DNA of 64,000 nucleotides from an uncultured Parabacteroides sp. (GTDB taxonomy: Bacteria > Bacteroidota > Bacteroidia > Bacteroidales > Tannerellaceae): positions 1-64,000 of the forward strand of contig CALUZS010000017.1 in NCBI GenBank assembly GCA_944325355.1. The letters are read 5' to 3'. The position numbers and the translations under genes were made by a program. Within the stretch, counting starts at the first letter, position 1. The number at the start of each line of letters is the position of its first letter. Positions 1 to 9,049 of the stretch are shown here, one piece after another. The notes beneath the pieces are model-generated. The model had not been told where the DNA came from. It saw only the letters and a list, made by a program, of their open reading frames with translations, and ran no database searches.

Positions 1-476
1 TAACGAAGAATGACTTTTGAGGAATTGGCAATCAAATCACACAAAGCCTTTTCCGGTGATGCAATAAGAAATGCATAATCACCCTTATTCATACTCCTTA
101 CTCCTATCGGAAATGCCTTTCTTGAAATATATTTGTAGTCATAATTGCCGACTGGAGTTTGAAAGCTTCGGGGATGTTTTACTGTCATTGATTGATGAAC
201 ATATACAGCCTCTGGGATAAGTCCATAATATCGTAGTGCAGTAGACATTGAAATATACGAAGGTGTATAGAGATGATTGGCAATCAACTCACTTGATAGA
301 GTCTTTCCTGAATATTCGGGGTTGATCACATAAAGTCCCCGCTTCAATCTGATGATAATCCCTTGCTTTTCGAGCCAGGTTACTTTCTTATTAGCAGACT
401 TAAGTTCCGGATATAACGATTCAATGATTGAAGTCGTTACTGGAATGGTTCCTATTTCATTTAATTGCCTGTCCAT
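1..476 (-). CDS. AbiEi-family antitoxin / transcriptional regulator, N-terminal part
   Basis: The visible 158 residues start at an ATG at 476 and run off the left edge without a stop. They begin MDRQLNEIGTIPVTTSIIES and contain a compact winged-helix region with the phrase KRGLYVINPEYSGKTLSSEL, followed by a segment typical of AbiEi proteins (YISMSTALRYYGLIPE, then ASPEKALCDLI). AbiEi proteins are antitoxins of type IV toxin-antitoxin systems and usually repress their own promoter; the toxin AbiEii (a nucleotidyltransferase) normally lies just downstream, which here would be outside the window. The promoter and operator directly upstream fit autoregulation. Some relatives are stand-alone regulators, so the toxin partner is unproven. 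Family call is good; function is inferred. Confidence 0.75.
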   Translation of the reverse strand, partial: MDRQLNEIGTIPVTTSIIESLYPELKSANKKVTWLEKQGIIIRLKRGLYVINPEYSGKTLSSELIANHLYTPSYISMSTALRYYGLIPEAVYVHQSMTVKHPRSFQTPVGNYDYKYISRKAFPIGVRSMNKGDYAFLIASPEKALCDLIANSSKVILR

Positions 477-480
477 ACTG

Positions 481-545
481 CAAATATAGTAATATTTTGA
501 ACAATAAAAGAAATAATACTTCTTTTTCTGTTCAGAATATTACTA
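481..545 (-). promoter_or_regulatory. AbiEi promoter with inverted-repeat operator
   Basis: On the minus strand a perfect Bacteroidetes -7 box TATATTTG occupies 488-481, ending only 4 nt before the ATG at 476, so the mRNA would have almost no leader. Two 17-nt arms, 487-503 and 529-545, form an inverted repeat (core AGTAATATTYTGAACA) with one mismatch and a 25-nt spacer. The left arm touches the -7 box and both arms cover the region where RNA polymerase would sit. This is the layout expected of an autorepressed antitoxin promoter. Confidence 0.7.
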
Positions 546-1129
546 CTTAGGCAATCTTAAAAATAACGACTGCTGTCACATAGGTCTGTTGTTTGTAACA
601 ATCACCGAAACACTGACCACACAGCAACTTAACTATATCAACCTTATAACTGGAAAAAGGCCATCGGTTCAACCGAAGTGACGCATCGATATCAAATCTC
701 TTCAACAACATCAATATCACGCTCAAAGGCTGCCCTTATCAATTGGATAATAAGGATGGTAAAATCGCGTTCCAGGCCCCGATTTATGCCTATTAAATGA
801 AGACTGAATACTTCGCAAAATAATCATAATGCTCCCCCTGTTTCAGAGCTATTTTTGTACCTTTTCTCATCAAAAATCGGCATTTTTCACAAGTTTTTGT
901 ACCGCACATTTTGATATTCAAGAAATTACACTTACTTTTACTTTCCAAAATGGAGGTACAAGCCGAGAATGGTGCTAAAAATCACTAACTTACACATTCT
1001 CAGATACTTGTCAACCTACTGGTTGTACCTTTTAGAGCGTTATACTATTGATAATCAACAATATACACATACTGCGTCGAAACTTCCATGCATACTTTCC
1101 TCGAAGAAATTGAGATGACAAGGAGATAT
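546..1129. other. Gene-poor stretch with a possible coding relic
   Basis: No intact gene is visible. On the plus strand, about 647-796, an open frame without a start codon ends in IAFQAPIYAY and a stop. The frame just before it (TLTTQQLNYINLITGK) joins it by a shift, so this may be the decayed 3' end of an unidentified gene. Between 850 and 1040 the word GTACC or its complement recurs four times, twice as TTTTTGTACC; the meaning is unknown. Confidence 0.35.
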
Positions 1130-1681
1130 CAATTGCAGGACACGAGGAGAATGAAATCCGATAAACCATTTATTGCTTCATTAAGTTGTGAAGAACAAAA
1201 TAGTTGTATATCTCCATAACAAACATATGATACTTTTTTGTCCAATAGTATATCAACTGGCAGAACAAGTACTATTACAGCTTAAGAAGAATTTGGCACT
1301 GTCCTCTCGTGTTTCATACTCAAGTTCGTAGAAACGAGGATATTCTAGTACTTTCAAAATGAGACGGATGGTGGTCAGTTTCTGTTAGCCGTCCACCACT
1401 TCCCATTGTTCTTTCAATTTTTCTAAGATACTTCTTACTTCGCTCAATTTGTCTGTCTTGTGTATCTTCTCCATGATAGAGGATTCATCGATAGGTCTTT
1501 TAAGCACAACCAATGGCTGTAGGCAATATCCCGGTATCCCCTTTCTTTTCGCTGAATTCAAGAATGTCTTTCAGCAAGTCTTTACTTGTCGCTGCGTCCA
1601 ACGATACCCCCGCTGACAAGCCGAGATATAAAACGCCAAGTCACGCAGCTCCGCAATAGATTTTAGGTCTAATGCATTCAT
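1130..1681 (-). pseudogene. Decayed DUF262 (GmrSD-type) gene
   Basis: Joined across frames, the minus strand reads like the start of a DUF262 protein: MNALDLKSIAELRDLAFYIS, a QRGYRWTQRQV segment (usually PSYQRGYRW), then frame changes, then LQPLVVLKRPIDESSIMEK, EQWEVVDG and LTTIRLIL. In intact DUF262 proteins the last part is the conserved DGQQRLTTI motif; here the first Gln codon has become TAA. At least one frameshift lies near 1565-1575 and more decay follows below 1260. DUF262 is the nucleotide-hydrolysing half of GmrSD-like modification-dependent restriction enzymes, so this is a dead defence gene. The C-terminal DUF1524 nuclease part is missing. Confidence 0.75.
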
Positions 1682-1704
1682 CGTATCATGAGTTTTTTGC
1701 CGTT

Positions 1705-2250
1705 TTACAATTTCCCTCCACAATTCTCCACCTTTTCCAGTTCGCCAGCATCCTTTATCTCCCTCAGAAACAACCGTGCGCACATCTCCGCATCATCGCC
1801 TGCCCGGTGATGATGCCCGTAAGGTATCTTGAACTGGTCGCAAAGATAGTCCAAGCTATTGCATCCGAAATTATAAAGCCTACGGGCGGCACGGAGGGAA
1901 CAATAATAGGTAATGTCCGGTTTTTCCATACTATATAATTCCAATGAATGACGGATGCAACCGATGTCAAAAGCGGCATTGTGAGCCACAAGTACGGGAA
2001 TGTCTTTAAGGTATTCGGCTATCTCAGCCCATATTTCCGGAAATTCCGGAGAGTTTTCAGTATCGTTCGGACGGATACCGTGAATCTGCATATTCCAATA
2101 ACTGTAACTATTCCCTTGCGGGCGGACGAGCCACGAACGGGTTTCCACAATTTCTCCGTCACGTACCACACAGATTCCGGCCTCACAGATGGAAGCGCGT
2201 TTGCCTGTGGCTGTCTCAAAATCGATGGCTATGAAATTTATTCCTTGCAT
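1705..2250 (-). CDS. DnaQ-like DEDDh 3'-5' exonuclease
   Basis: A 181-residue single-domain exonuclease of the DNA polymerase III epsilon family. The catalytic acid pair is in AIDFET (D10, E12), the third acid in AHNAAFD (D95), and the DEDDh His/Asp pair in HRAGDDA (H148, D153). Such enzymes remove nucleotides from DNA 3' ends using two metal ions. No polymerase, helicase or UvrC-like domain is attached, so it is not a replicative epsilon subunit by context. Its ATG lies inside the last codons of the WYL gene (13-nt overlap), so the two are co-translated. It probably works in repair, phage response or turnover of nucleic acid sensed by the WYL partner; that role is inference. Confidence 0.88.
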   Translation of the reverse strand: MQGINFIAIDFETATGKRASICEAGICVVRDGEIVETRSWLVRPQGNSYSYWNMQIHGIRPNDTENSPEFPEIWAEIAEYLKDIPVLVAHNAAFDIGCIRHSLELYSMEKPDITYYCSLRAARRLYNFGCNSLDYLCDQFKIPYGHHHRAGDDAEMCARLFLREIKDAGELEKVENCGGKL

Positions 2251-3212
2251 GGTTTATCACCCTCCCAAGTATAAAAATCCAACATATTTTTTGCAAAATT
2301 GCGCATTTCGTTACGCACAGATTCCGGCTCCAGCACTTCCACCTGGTCTCCTTGAGCTAGAACCAACTGATAGAAGTCGAAAGTAGGGTTCAGACGATAT
2401 TCAAAGAGCGTAGACTCATCATCACCCTCTATCTCCCGTTGTGATTCATGCAAAGGCAAGGTGCGCAGATAGTCGGCAAAACCACCGTATGCCAAAAGTA
2501 CAATACGCTGGATGAGCTGATCCGACGTGATTACTCCACAGCATCCTTCAAAATATTGATTGACATCGAAGTTCTTTTTCTTCTTGAACGTTTTGCCTGT
2601 ATCTTGAATGTTTGAAATACGGTCGAGGGCATATACCCGATAGGCATCGTCAGGCTTAATGCCTTTCTCTTTATTCCGGTCTGAATAGTATGGACTGCGT
2701 GCCACCACGTACCAACGGCGCTTCACGACTTTCAGGCAGTATGGCTCAACCTCAAGCGTACTGGCTTCCGGTTTACCAAACCCTTTGTGCGTGATGCTCA
2801 ACACATGATTGCGCCGCATAGTCTCAGCGATGAGCGTAAGCCTTGTTTGTCCCGAAGGGATATTCTCAAAAATAATCCGGTCTTCCAACTTATTGTCTGC
2901 CTTTATCTGATTCAATGTGGCATATGAGCTGATGAGCCAACTGCGCAGATCGTTTCCTTCGATGCGTTCCGGCTCATCAATATAATAACGGTATCCATCC
3001 TTCCGGTCACATTCTATATATACATCGAATATATCTTTGATAGCTTTCTTATGATTATGAAAGGTTTTCAAGGGTAATTCATCACCATAACCTAATCCGC
3101 TTTCCTGCCAGAGTTCATTGATTTCCTGAAATGTCAGACGCTTATACCTGCGCAAAACATCCATCAGCCAGACATATCGTCCAAAAAGGTATGCTGCCAT
3201 ACTTACTATCAT
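2238..3212 (-). CDS. WYL-domain transcriptional regulator
   Basis: A 324-residue regulator. The N-terminal ~80 residues (WLMDVLRRYKRLTFQEINEL, then KTFHNHKKAIKDIF) look like a winged helix-turn-helix. The WYL domain follows with its core in KVVKRRWYVVARSP (about 161-174), then a WCX-like C-terminal region ending near YTWEG. WYL domains bind nucleic acid or nucleotides and regulate defence and repair genes. A perfect -7 box sits at 3228-3235, only 15 nt above this ATG, so the second Met (codon 5, 3200) may be the real start. The exonuclease gene overlaps its end. Ligand and targets are unknown. Confidence 0.88.
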   Translation of the reverse strand: MIVSMAAYLFGRYVWLMDVLRRYKRLTFQEINELWQESGLGYGDELPLKTFHNHKKAIKDIFDVYIECDRKDGYRYYIDEPERIEGNDLRSWLISSYATLNQIKADNKLEDRIIFENIPSGQTRLTLIAETMRRNHVLSITHKGFGKPEASTLEVEPYCLKVVKRRWYVVARSPYYSDRNKEKGIKPDDAYRVYALDRISNIQDTGKTFKKKKNFDVNQYFEGCCGVITSDQLIQRIVLLAYGGFADYLRTLPLHESQREIEGDDESTLFEYRLNPTFDFYQLVLAQGDQVEVLEPESVRNEMRNFAKNMLDFYTWEGDKPCKE

Positions 3213-3227
3213 TTTATGGTTATGTCA

Positions 3228-3235
3228 CAAAGTTA
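3228..3235 (-). promoter_or_regulatory. -7 box for the WYL-exonuclease operon
   Basis: TAACTTTG on the minus strand matches the Bacteroidetes consensus TAnnTTTG exactly and lies 15 nt before the first ATG of the WYL gene. The very short leader favours use of the ATG at 3200. Confidence 0.6.
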
Positions 3236-3612
3236 CGTATTCCCCTGTGCCAAATAGTAGCCCAACCTTAAATTTTTCTCTCTTTCCTGCATTTCTTTTA
3301 TATTATACCGCGTTTTGGCATTTAAGGTTCCTTTCTTTGCAATAGAATAAATGCCAGTCGGGATAGGCTGAACTACATAGGCAACAATAACATCATCCGT
3401 AAAGGGGCGATAGCTGCTACTATTGGGAAATATATCCATCTCAGAGACCAATTTTCTTCAGCCCGTGAGGAACTCCAAAACAGAATCATAAAACAAGCCG
3501 AGAAACAGACTTTAGAAAATACGCATCAGTTCAAGCAGAAACTGGAAAGTGAAAAACAAGCTTTTCACTCAGTACAAAGAATGGGAATGAAGAAATATGT
3601 CGTTTTTTATCG
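3236..3612. other. Spacer with two weak, opposing open frames
   Basis: No convincing gene. On the minus strand 3451-3233 is open for 72 codons but its first codon is TTG. On the plus strand about 3330-3673 is open without an early start codon and reads as a charged helical segment (SAREELQNRIIKQAEKQ). Either could be the remains of an older gene between the divergent WYL and nuclease genes; I recognise neither. Confidence 0.3.
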
Positions 3613-3620
3613 TATCTTTG
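3613..3620 (+). promoter_or_regulatory. -7 box for the 516-aa nuclease gene
   Basis: TATCTTTG is a perfect TAnnTTTG match, 128 nt before the ATG at 3749, implying a leader of about 120 nt. No other start-competent frame lies in between. Confidence 0.55.
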
Positions 3621-3748
3621 CCAAATACAGCGTACATGCGTTATTTATTATGAATGAGTTTAACCACCCATAACATAAATGAATAATTCTATTCGTACAC
3701 TGTTTGACAACACTTACATTGATTCATAAGTTTTAATCACTTCATATC

Positions 3749-5299
3749 ATGAACAAACAAATGTGGAACCTCTATAAAGAATCAGATAGAGGTAAGAAAT
3801 GCATAGAAATGTTTAATCCTGAAACTGAAAACATATATGATGGCATAAAAGCCATTCTAAATTTTTCAGAAAAATGGGAAGGTAAAACAGATATTAACGG
3901 GTGGATGAATTTAAACTTCCTGTTTGACGCCAACCTGCCCGACAGCGGACTTTTGCCAGAAGATGGCAACTGGACACGTGAAAAGTTTAACCATCTGATA
4001 GAAAAATATCAATTGATAGAAGCTGCAGAAGATAAGGATGGAAAAATCAAATTTTACAACGATACCAAGTCATTGCTTTTACCTAAAAACAGGTATCGTC
4101 AAAAAGCCGCGTTAATCCCTTCCATGTCGTTTTTTCTATTTTATTCTTACACTTTTTTCAAACCTCTTCTATTACCGACTCATTTTTATGTAATCCAGTG
4201 CAATTGCGATACGTTAGGTATTGAACTACCGCCCATTCCAAGAAGCAAAGATTACAAAGCATATTTGATGTACTATTACGACATCTGTTCAGCTTGGAAT
4301 GATTTTCAGAAAGAGAACGAACTGACTGATGCTGAATGTTGTGCTTGCATATATGACTATGCCACTTTATTACAAGATGTTCATGAAAACAAAGAGTTGC
4401 CTAAACCTACCAATGTCTGGATAACCGGAGCTTCTGAGGAAGATTTCATATTTTTAGATTCACTCGGTAAAGATGAAAATGACACACATATTTGGGCTTG
4501 TAATGAATGTACACGAAGAGGAGATATAATCGTCATCTATTGTATTTCACCCAGAAGTTATATCCACTCCATTTGGCGAGCCAATTCCGGAGGTATGTTT
4601 AATCCATTCGATTACTATCATTGTCGTACAACCATTTGCAACGGAATTTTAACACCACACATATCTTTCAAAGATTTAAAAACAGATCCCTATTTCGCAG
4701 ACATACCCATTGTTAGAAAAAACCTTCAAGGTATCAACGGAATAGAATTAAACGCAACAGATTATTCTGAGCTTCTTCGTATGATACAAGAAAAAGGAGG
4801 AAACACTGAATTATATCCTAAACTGTTTAATGGGAAAGCCATGGATTTTGGAGAAATCCATTTAGAAAAAGATGTGGAAGAAAAGATTCTGATTCCAATA
4901 TTAAAGCTGTTGGGATACCGTGAAGAGGACTGGACACGTCAATTGTCTCAAAAAGCAGGCAGAAGACTTAAAGCCATACCGGATTTCGTATTCTTTCCAA
5001 AAGGGGAGAGACATTTTGCTTCGGCACCAATGGTCATCGAAGCAAAATTGGATATGTCCTTGGTAACCGAACAGCAAAATGCCTTTTCTCAAGGCTTGTC
5101 ATACGCTAAAATGCTTCGAAGCTCCATCATGGGCATTTGTGACAAAGAAAGACTTATTCTATATCAGATAGATAAAAATGGAATCGCCGACCGAAATTCA
5201 CCCTTGTTTGAAGAGCATTGGCTTTCTATATATGGGAACGCAGAAGTCGGTGCAAAACTTAATCATTTGATAGGTAGAGAAGTAATAGCAAGTATATAG
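3749..5299 (+). CDS. Uncharacterised protein with C-terminal PD-(D/E)XK nuclease domain
   Basis: 516 residues. The C-terminal ~150 residues resemble the N-terminal nuclease domain of type I restriction HsdR subunits: a conserved helix with Glu (HLEKDVEEKILIPILKLLGY), then IPDFVFFP (D412) and APMVIEAKLD (E431, K433), which is the D...ExK triad of PD-(D/E)XK nucleases. The first ~350 residues are not recognised. They contain aromatic-rich segments and a Cys pair (WACNECTRRGD) that could bind metal. The gene has its own promoter and converges on the type III mod-res operon. A DNA-cleaving defence effector is the best guess. No helicase or methylase domain is present, so it is not itself a type I subunit. 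Confidence 0.6.
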   Translation: MNKQMWNLYKESDRGKKCIEMFNPETENIYDGIKAILNFSEKWEGKTDINGWMNLNFLFDANLPDSGLLPEDGNWTREKFNHLIEKYQLIEAAEDKDGKIKFYNDTKSLLLPKNRYRQKAALIPSMSFFLFYSYTFFKPLLLPTHFYVIQCNCDTLGIELPPIPRSKDYKAYLMYYYDICSAWNDFQKENELTDAECCACIYDYATLLQDVHENKELPKPTNVWITGASEEDFIFLDSLGKDENDTHIWACNECTRRGDIIVIYCISPRSYIHSIWRANSGGMFNPFDYYHCRTTICNGILTPHISFKDLKTDPYFADIPIVRKNLQGINGIELNATDYSELLRMIQEKGGNTELYPKLFNGKAMDFGEIHLEKDVEEKILIPILKLLGYREEDWTRQLSQKAGRRLKAIPDFVFFPKGERHFASAPMVIEAKLDMSLVTEQQNAFSQGLSYAKMLRSSIMGICDKERLILYQIDKNGIADRNSPLFEEHWLSIYGNAEVGAKLNHLIGREVIASI

Positions 5300-5333
5300 A
5301 TTGGTCATGTAATCATGCTTTCATTATTGTCAA

Positions 5334-5657
5334 TTGGTAATACATAAAGACGATTACTTTTTGTTACGATGGCTGACGTATGACATAGCCCGTACATTGG
5401 GAATACCACTATTCATAGAACCTGTTGATGGTATACTTTGTCCGCTAAACGGACCAGAATTTGTTATCGTCAAGAATGGACTTTCTGCTGTATTTAATGC
5501 ATACGGAAAACAGCTAACTGATTTTGTTAAAGGCCACTTTAAATGGAAATGGGCTCCGGTCAATCCTTTGTATGGCTATCAACACGATAGAATCATTTAT
5601 AATAAAGAAGCCAACATTCAACTGCATACGGCATGGCCAATGTTCCAGGACGAATAA
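5334..5657 (+). CDS. Small hypothetical protein, possibly a relic
   Basis: An open frame of up to 107 residues following the nuclease gene by 34 nt. It has no ATG near its beginning: the possible start at 5334 is TTG and the frame is open back to 5313. The product is aromatic-rich (LRWLTYDIARTLGIP, KGHFKWKWAPVNPLYGYQ) and I do not recognise it. It could be a small partner of the upstream nuclease, or the 3' remnant of a longer gene that has lost its start. Confidence 0.35.
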   Translation: MVIHKDDYFLLRWLTYDIARTLGIPLFIEPVDGILCPLNGPEFVIVKNGLSAVFNAYGKQLTDFVKGHFKWKWAPVNPLYGYQHDRIIYNKEANIQLHTAWPMFQDE

Positions 5658-5742
5658 TTCCATTTGTGTATTCTATAAGAGACAACCAAACTATTAACAA
5701 TCAAAAGCATCGCAATAAACCGTATTACAAAAGAGCAAAGCA

Positions 5743-8700
5743 TTAGGTTGTTAGGTCTGCTGTGTCGGAAATCATATTGTCCAATATCAGTTTAATATAT
5801 GAATCTTTCTGGTCATTCTGAAAATAGACATGATGCTCGTTGAATTTCTTCTGTTTACTGATAGAATCCAGTTTAGGAGAGTCAACCCAATGTTTCACAT
5901 CTTTCAAATCCGTATTTGATATAATATAACTATTTAAGGTAATATTTTCATCTTTCAATCTTGGTTCAATATCCTCACGGATTACTTTATATAACTGAAT
6001 TTTATCATCAGAGAAGCCTTTTAAATGACTAATTCCTTTAGGGTCGATGAACGACACATACTGATGTTCTCCCACTACAAGCCATATTATGAAATCAGGA
6101 TAGAATCCTCTGTCTTCAAAAAAACCGATACCTTCACGGCTTTTATTGCGAAGCAAATACAATGATTTATCTTCAAAATAAGCCGGATTGTCGTCAAAAA
6201 AACGTTGGATATCGCACACGAAATCACGTTCACCTTTGTTCAATGCCACAGGTTTCACTTCTATAAGGCTGCCTATTTCCTTGTGTTTAAAGCGCGATTC
6301 ATTCAGATACAACAATGGCTGATATAGGTGCCCAACTATATATAACGCTTCAAAATCATGCGAGTTTGCAATTTTGATTGACTTTGAAAAAGTTCCATCC
6401 GTCAACTCTTGCTTCAACTCATTGATTGCCTTACAGAATCCGGCTTCATCTTCGTTCTTGAATAATTCCTTGTGCATGAGGATACGATATTCCTCTTCAA
6501 AATTAGGAAGACTGCTGTCAAGGTATGCAGTCTTCACATTTCGACTCATCCAATGTCTTTTCGCATTGCTATATACCTTTTCAACATAACCTTTCAGCAG
6601 GGAAACAAGAATATCATGCCACATAGCCGTCCGGCTAAAGTCAGTAAACAGCATCTGCGGTTCAGGAATAAACAACGTGTACCAACTGCCGTCCAAAGCT
6701 ATTTCCTTGATATCTTCTGGCGACACGCACAGATTATACCAACCTCGTTCATTCTTGTAATCTATTATGGCAAAGTATATCCTGTTCCAATCAACGAATG
6801 CAAGATGCTCAGGTGTTAATTTCGCTTTATGTAACGTAGCATTTGTCTCATCAAGAATACTCTTACGACCCGCGCTCCGCATCGCTTGTATTTTCGGATA
6901 ATAATCAAGTGTAACAGAGGTGTTAGTCAGCATACCTGCCTTAATTATTACCTTCACGTCTTTCTTGAAATCGCAGCCATCTTTTACCTTCAGGTATTTC
7001 AACCGCTTTCCTCTCAGGTCGGCAACTGGCAGAACAGGCAGCTTGAACGGCACCCAGTCAGAATCATTTGTCGGCAGTCCTTCATCCTCAAGGAACTGTT
7101 TGAACTGCTCCATATAATCAGCCTTAATACCAAAAATATTCAGCGTTTCAAGAGTATGCATAAAACGCGGTTTGCCTTCCGGAAAAAGAGATGAGTCCAG
7201 AGCAGAAGAACGTTTCAATGAGAATCTATAGCCTTTCAAGCGTACGCCACGACCAAATAATTGGATAATCTGGCTACCTTCAGATTTTCCCACATTAAGA
7301 AGTCCCATAGTAGAAACACGCCACGACGACCATCCCTCCGTGAACTTCTTGCTACCTATGAGAATATTCAAAGCGCTATCTGGCTTATTGATAGTGGCAA
7401 AAAGCGATTTCCCGGCATAATCCTTGCTTATCACGTTCAGACCTTCTTTCACGCATTTCTTTGCCAGCGTATCACTGTCTCCAACATTGATGATACCGAA
7501 ATATTCACCATTACCTATACGCATACCTATCTCGCCATCCTTACCTTTCAAGTTGTCAAGATGTAACTGTGCTCCAACAACCGAACAATGAAACACAAGG
7601 CTGAGCATATCATTGTAGATAGCCTCCGTCTCAAGTTCCGACAGATTACGCAAATAAGCAAACTGACGTGCAAATATAGGATGCCCATATTTATCGGTAA
7701 GACCGTCTGCTCCGTGCAAAAGATAGTCTATATTACTAATCGACTCCTGTTTGCCGGCAATGAACTGCTGAAAGAACTTCAGGATAAAGATAATATCACT
7801 GACATCCTGCGAACCGATACTTTTATCAGCAGTTACCGAGCCTCCCACAAACACGGCAAGAGGATTCTCTAAAAGAAAAGGACGCAGTTTTGCCCTATTA
7901 TCACGATACAAACGCTGTTGCTCGTAAAAATTAAGCAAACATGCTGTCAGATACATAGTAAGTTGATTATCGCTCAACGAACTGCCCCAACTGCTGTTCA
8001 TGTTCAGAATCTGGTAATCCTTACCATAGCCGTCATTATAGAAATAGCGATAGCTGTAATCGAAAAGCGTAGCCTTACCATATTCATGAAGCATCTCCTT
8101 GCGTTTTACAACATTGCTGATTGCAGATATAGACTGTCCGAACGTAGCACTATATTCAAACGAAAAACCGTTTTCGCATAATTTATCTCTTCTCTGCTTC
8201 CATGTATCACCGCCGGAGCCACGATGCCCTTCATCTACCAATACAAGGTTATTACCCTCAAAAAAGTCTACTGCCACCGTCTTATCGCCATCCGTATTTC
8301 CAAGTTTGGTAATCTCAATAACATCAATGTTCTGGTTCGCATACATCTCATCGATGGAATTCTTCTTGCTGAATACATTTGCACCGATATTACTTTTATG
8401 GAACTCTTCAATGTGTTGGTTGGTCAGCCCTTCATTAGGAGTAATGAGAATGATACGATTCGGTCTCCTGCTATGCTTTTCTGCATAATGCAGATACTGC
8501 AACACATTTACATGCATCAACAGAGTTTTACCTGACCCCGTAGCCGACCATAAAGCCACCTTGTTAAGATCGGCTTCTGTAAAATCCGTCATGCCATGAT
8601 AGGTCTTCGGATCAGTATTGAAACTATACTGAAGATACGTGTTAACATCGGCAAGCAATTTCTTCTTGTCGCTGAAATATTTGTCGAGATATATCTCCGT

Positions 8701-9036
8701 AAACAGCAGACTGAGATACTGGAAATATTTCCACTTGACCTGAGCTTCGCGCTTCTCGCTAATCGCCTTTGTATATCGGTAAATATTCTCATCATAAGTC
8801 AACAACATATCTTCCGTAAGCTCGCTGGTTGCAGACAACCGCTGCGAAAGTTCCTCGTAGATGTACGACACATTGTTCTCGTTCCAACCTTCCAAAGCAG
8901 GATCTTTCAAATACTCGCTAAGCGCATCCAGAGTAGTCGCACCAAACAGCGAAAGGATGTATTGATTAAGGACAAGCGAATTACTCAGCTTGCCTTCTAT
9001 CTGTGGTTGTCTTGTCTCTCTTTGTCCCCTTGACAT
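5743..9036 (-). CDS. Type III restriction enzyme Res subunit (helicase-nuclease)
   Basis: 1097 residues from the ATG at 9036, chosen because AAGGAG lies 5 nt upstream; an earlier in-frame ATG would overlap the methylase gene. Superfamily 2 motifs are clear: ATGSGKT (K170), DEGH (268-271) and SATFG, with a motif VI-like IIQLFGRGVRLKG. The C-terminus carries a PD-(D/E)XK nuclease site, FYPDFIIW (D981) and FIDPKG (D998, K1000). Res subunits use ATP to communicate between two asymmetric, head-to-head sites and cut DNA some distance from them, working only in complex with Mod. The gene follows mod by 13 nt in one operon. All catalytic motifs are present, so it is probably active. Confidence 0.9.
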   Translation of the reverse strand: MSRGQRETRQPQIEGKLSNSLVLNQYILSLFGATTLDALSEYLKDPALEGWNENNVSYIYEELSQRLSATSELTEDMLLTYDENIYRYTKAISEKREAQVKWKYFQYLSLLFTEIYLDKYFSDKKKLLADVNTYLQYSFNTDPKTYHGMTDFTEADLNKVALWSATGSGKTLLMHVNVLQYLHYAEKHSRRPNRIILITPNEGLTNQHIEEFHKSNIGANVFSKKNSIDEMYANQNIDVIEITKLGNTDGDKTVAVDFFEGNNLVLVDEGHRGSGGDTWKQRRDKLCENGFSFEYSATFGQSISAISNVVKRKEMLHEYGKATLFDYSYRYFYNDGYGKDYQILNMNSSWGSSLSDNQLTMYLTACLLNFYEQQRLYRDNRAKLRPFLLENPLAVFVGGSVTADKSIGSQDVSDIIFILKFFQQFIAGKQESISNIDYLLHGADGLTDKYGHPIFARQFAYLRNLSELETEAIYNDMLSLVFHCSVVGAQLHLDNLKGKDGEIGMRIGNGEYFGIINVGDSDTLAKKCVKEGLNVISKDYAGKSLFATINKPDSALNILIGSKKFTEGWSSWRVSTMGLLNVGKSEGSQIIQLFGRGVRLKGYRFSLKRSSALDSSLFPEGKPRFMHTLETLNIFGIKADYMEQFKQFLEDEGLPTNDSDWVPFKLPVLPVADLRGKRLKYLKVKDGCDFKKDVKVIIKAGMLTNTSVTLDYYPKIQAMRSAGRKSILDETNATLHKAKLTPEHLAFVDWNRIYFAIIDYKNERGWYNLCVSPEDIKEIALDGSWYTLFIPEPQMLFTDFSRTAMWHDILVSLLKGYVEKVYSNAKRHWMSRNVKTAYLDSSLPNFEEEYRILMHKELFKNEDEAGFCKAINELKQELTDGTFSKSIKIANSHDFEALYIVGHLYQPLLYLNESRFKHKEIGSLIEVKPVALNKGERDFVCDIQRFFDDNPAYFEDKSLYLLRNKSREGIGFFEDRGFYPDFIIWLVVGEHQYVSFIDPKGISHLKGFSDDKIQLYKVIREDIEPRLKDENITLNSYIISNTDLKDVKHWVDSPKLDSISKQKKFNEHHVYFQNDQKDSYIKLILDNMISDTADLTT

Positions 9037-9049
9037 AACACTCCTTGTT

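Noticed and set aside
3233..3451. 72-codon minus-strand frame
   Set aside because: TTG start, overlaps the WYL promoter, no family recognised; kept only as a possible relic.
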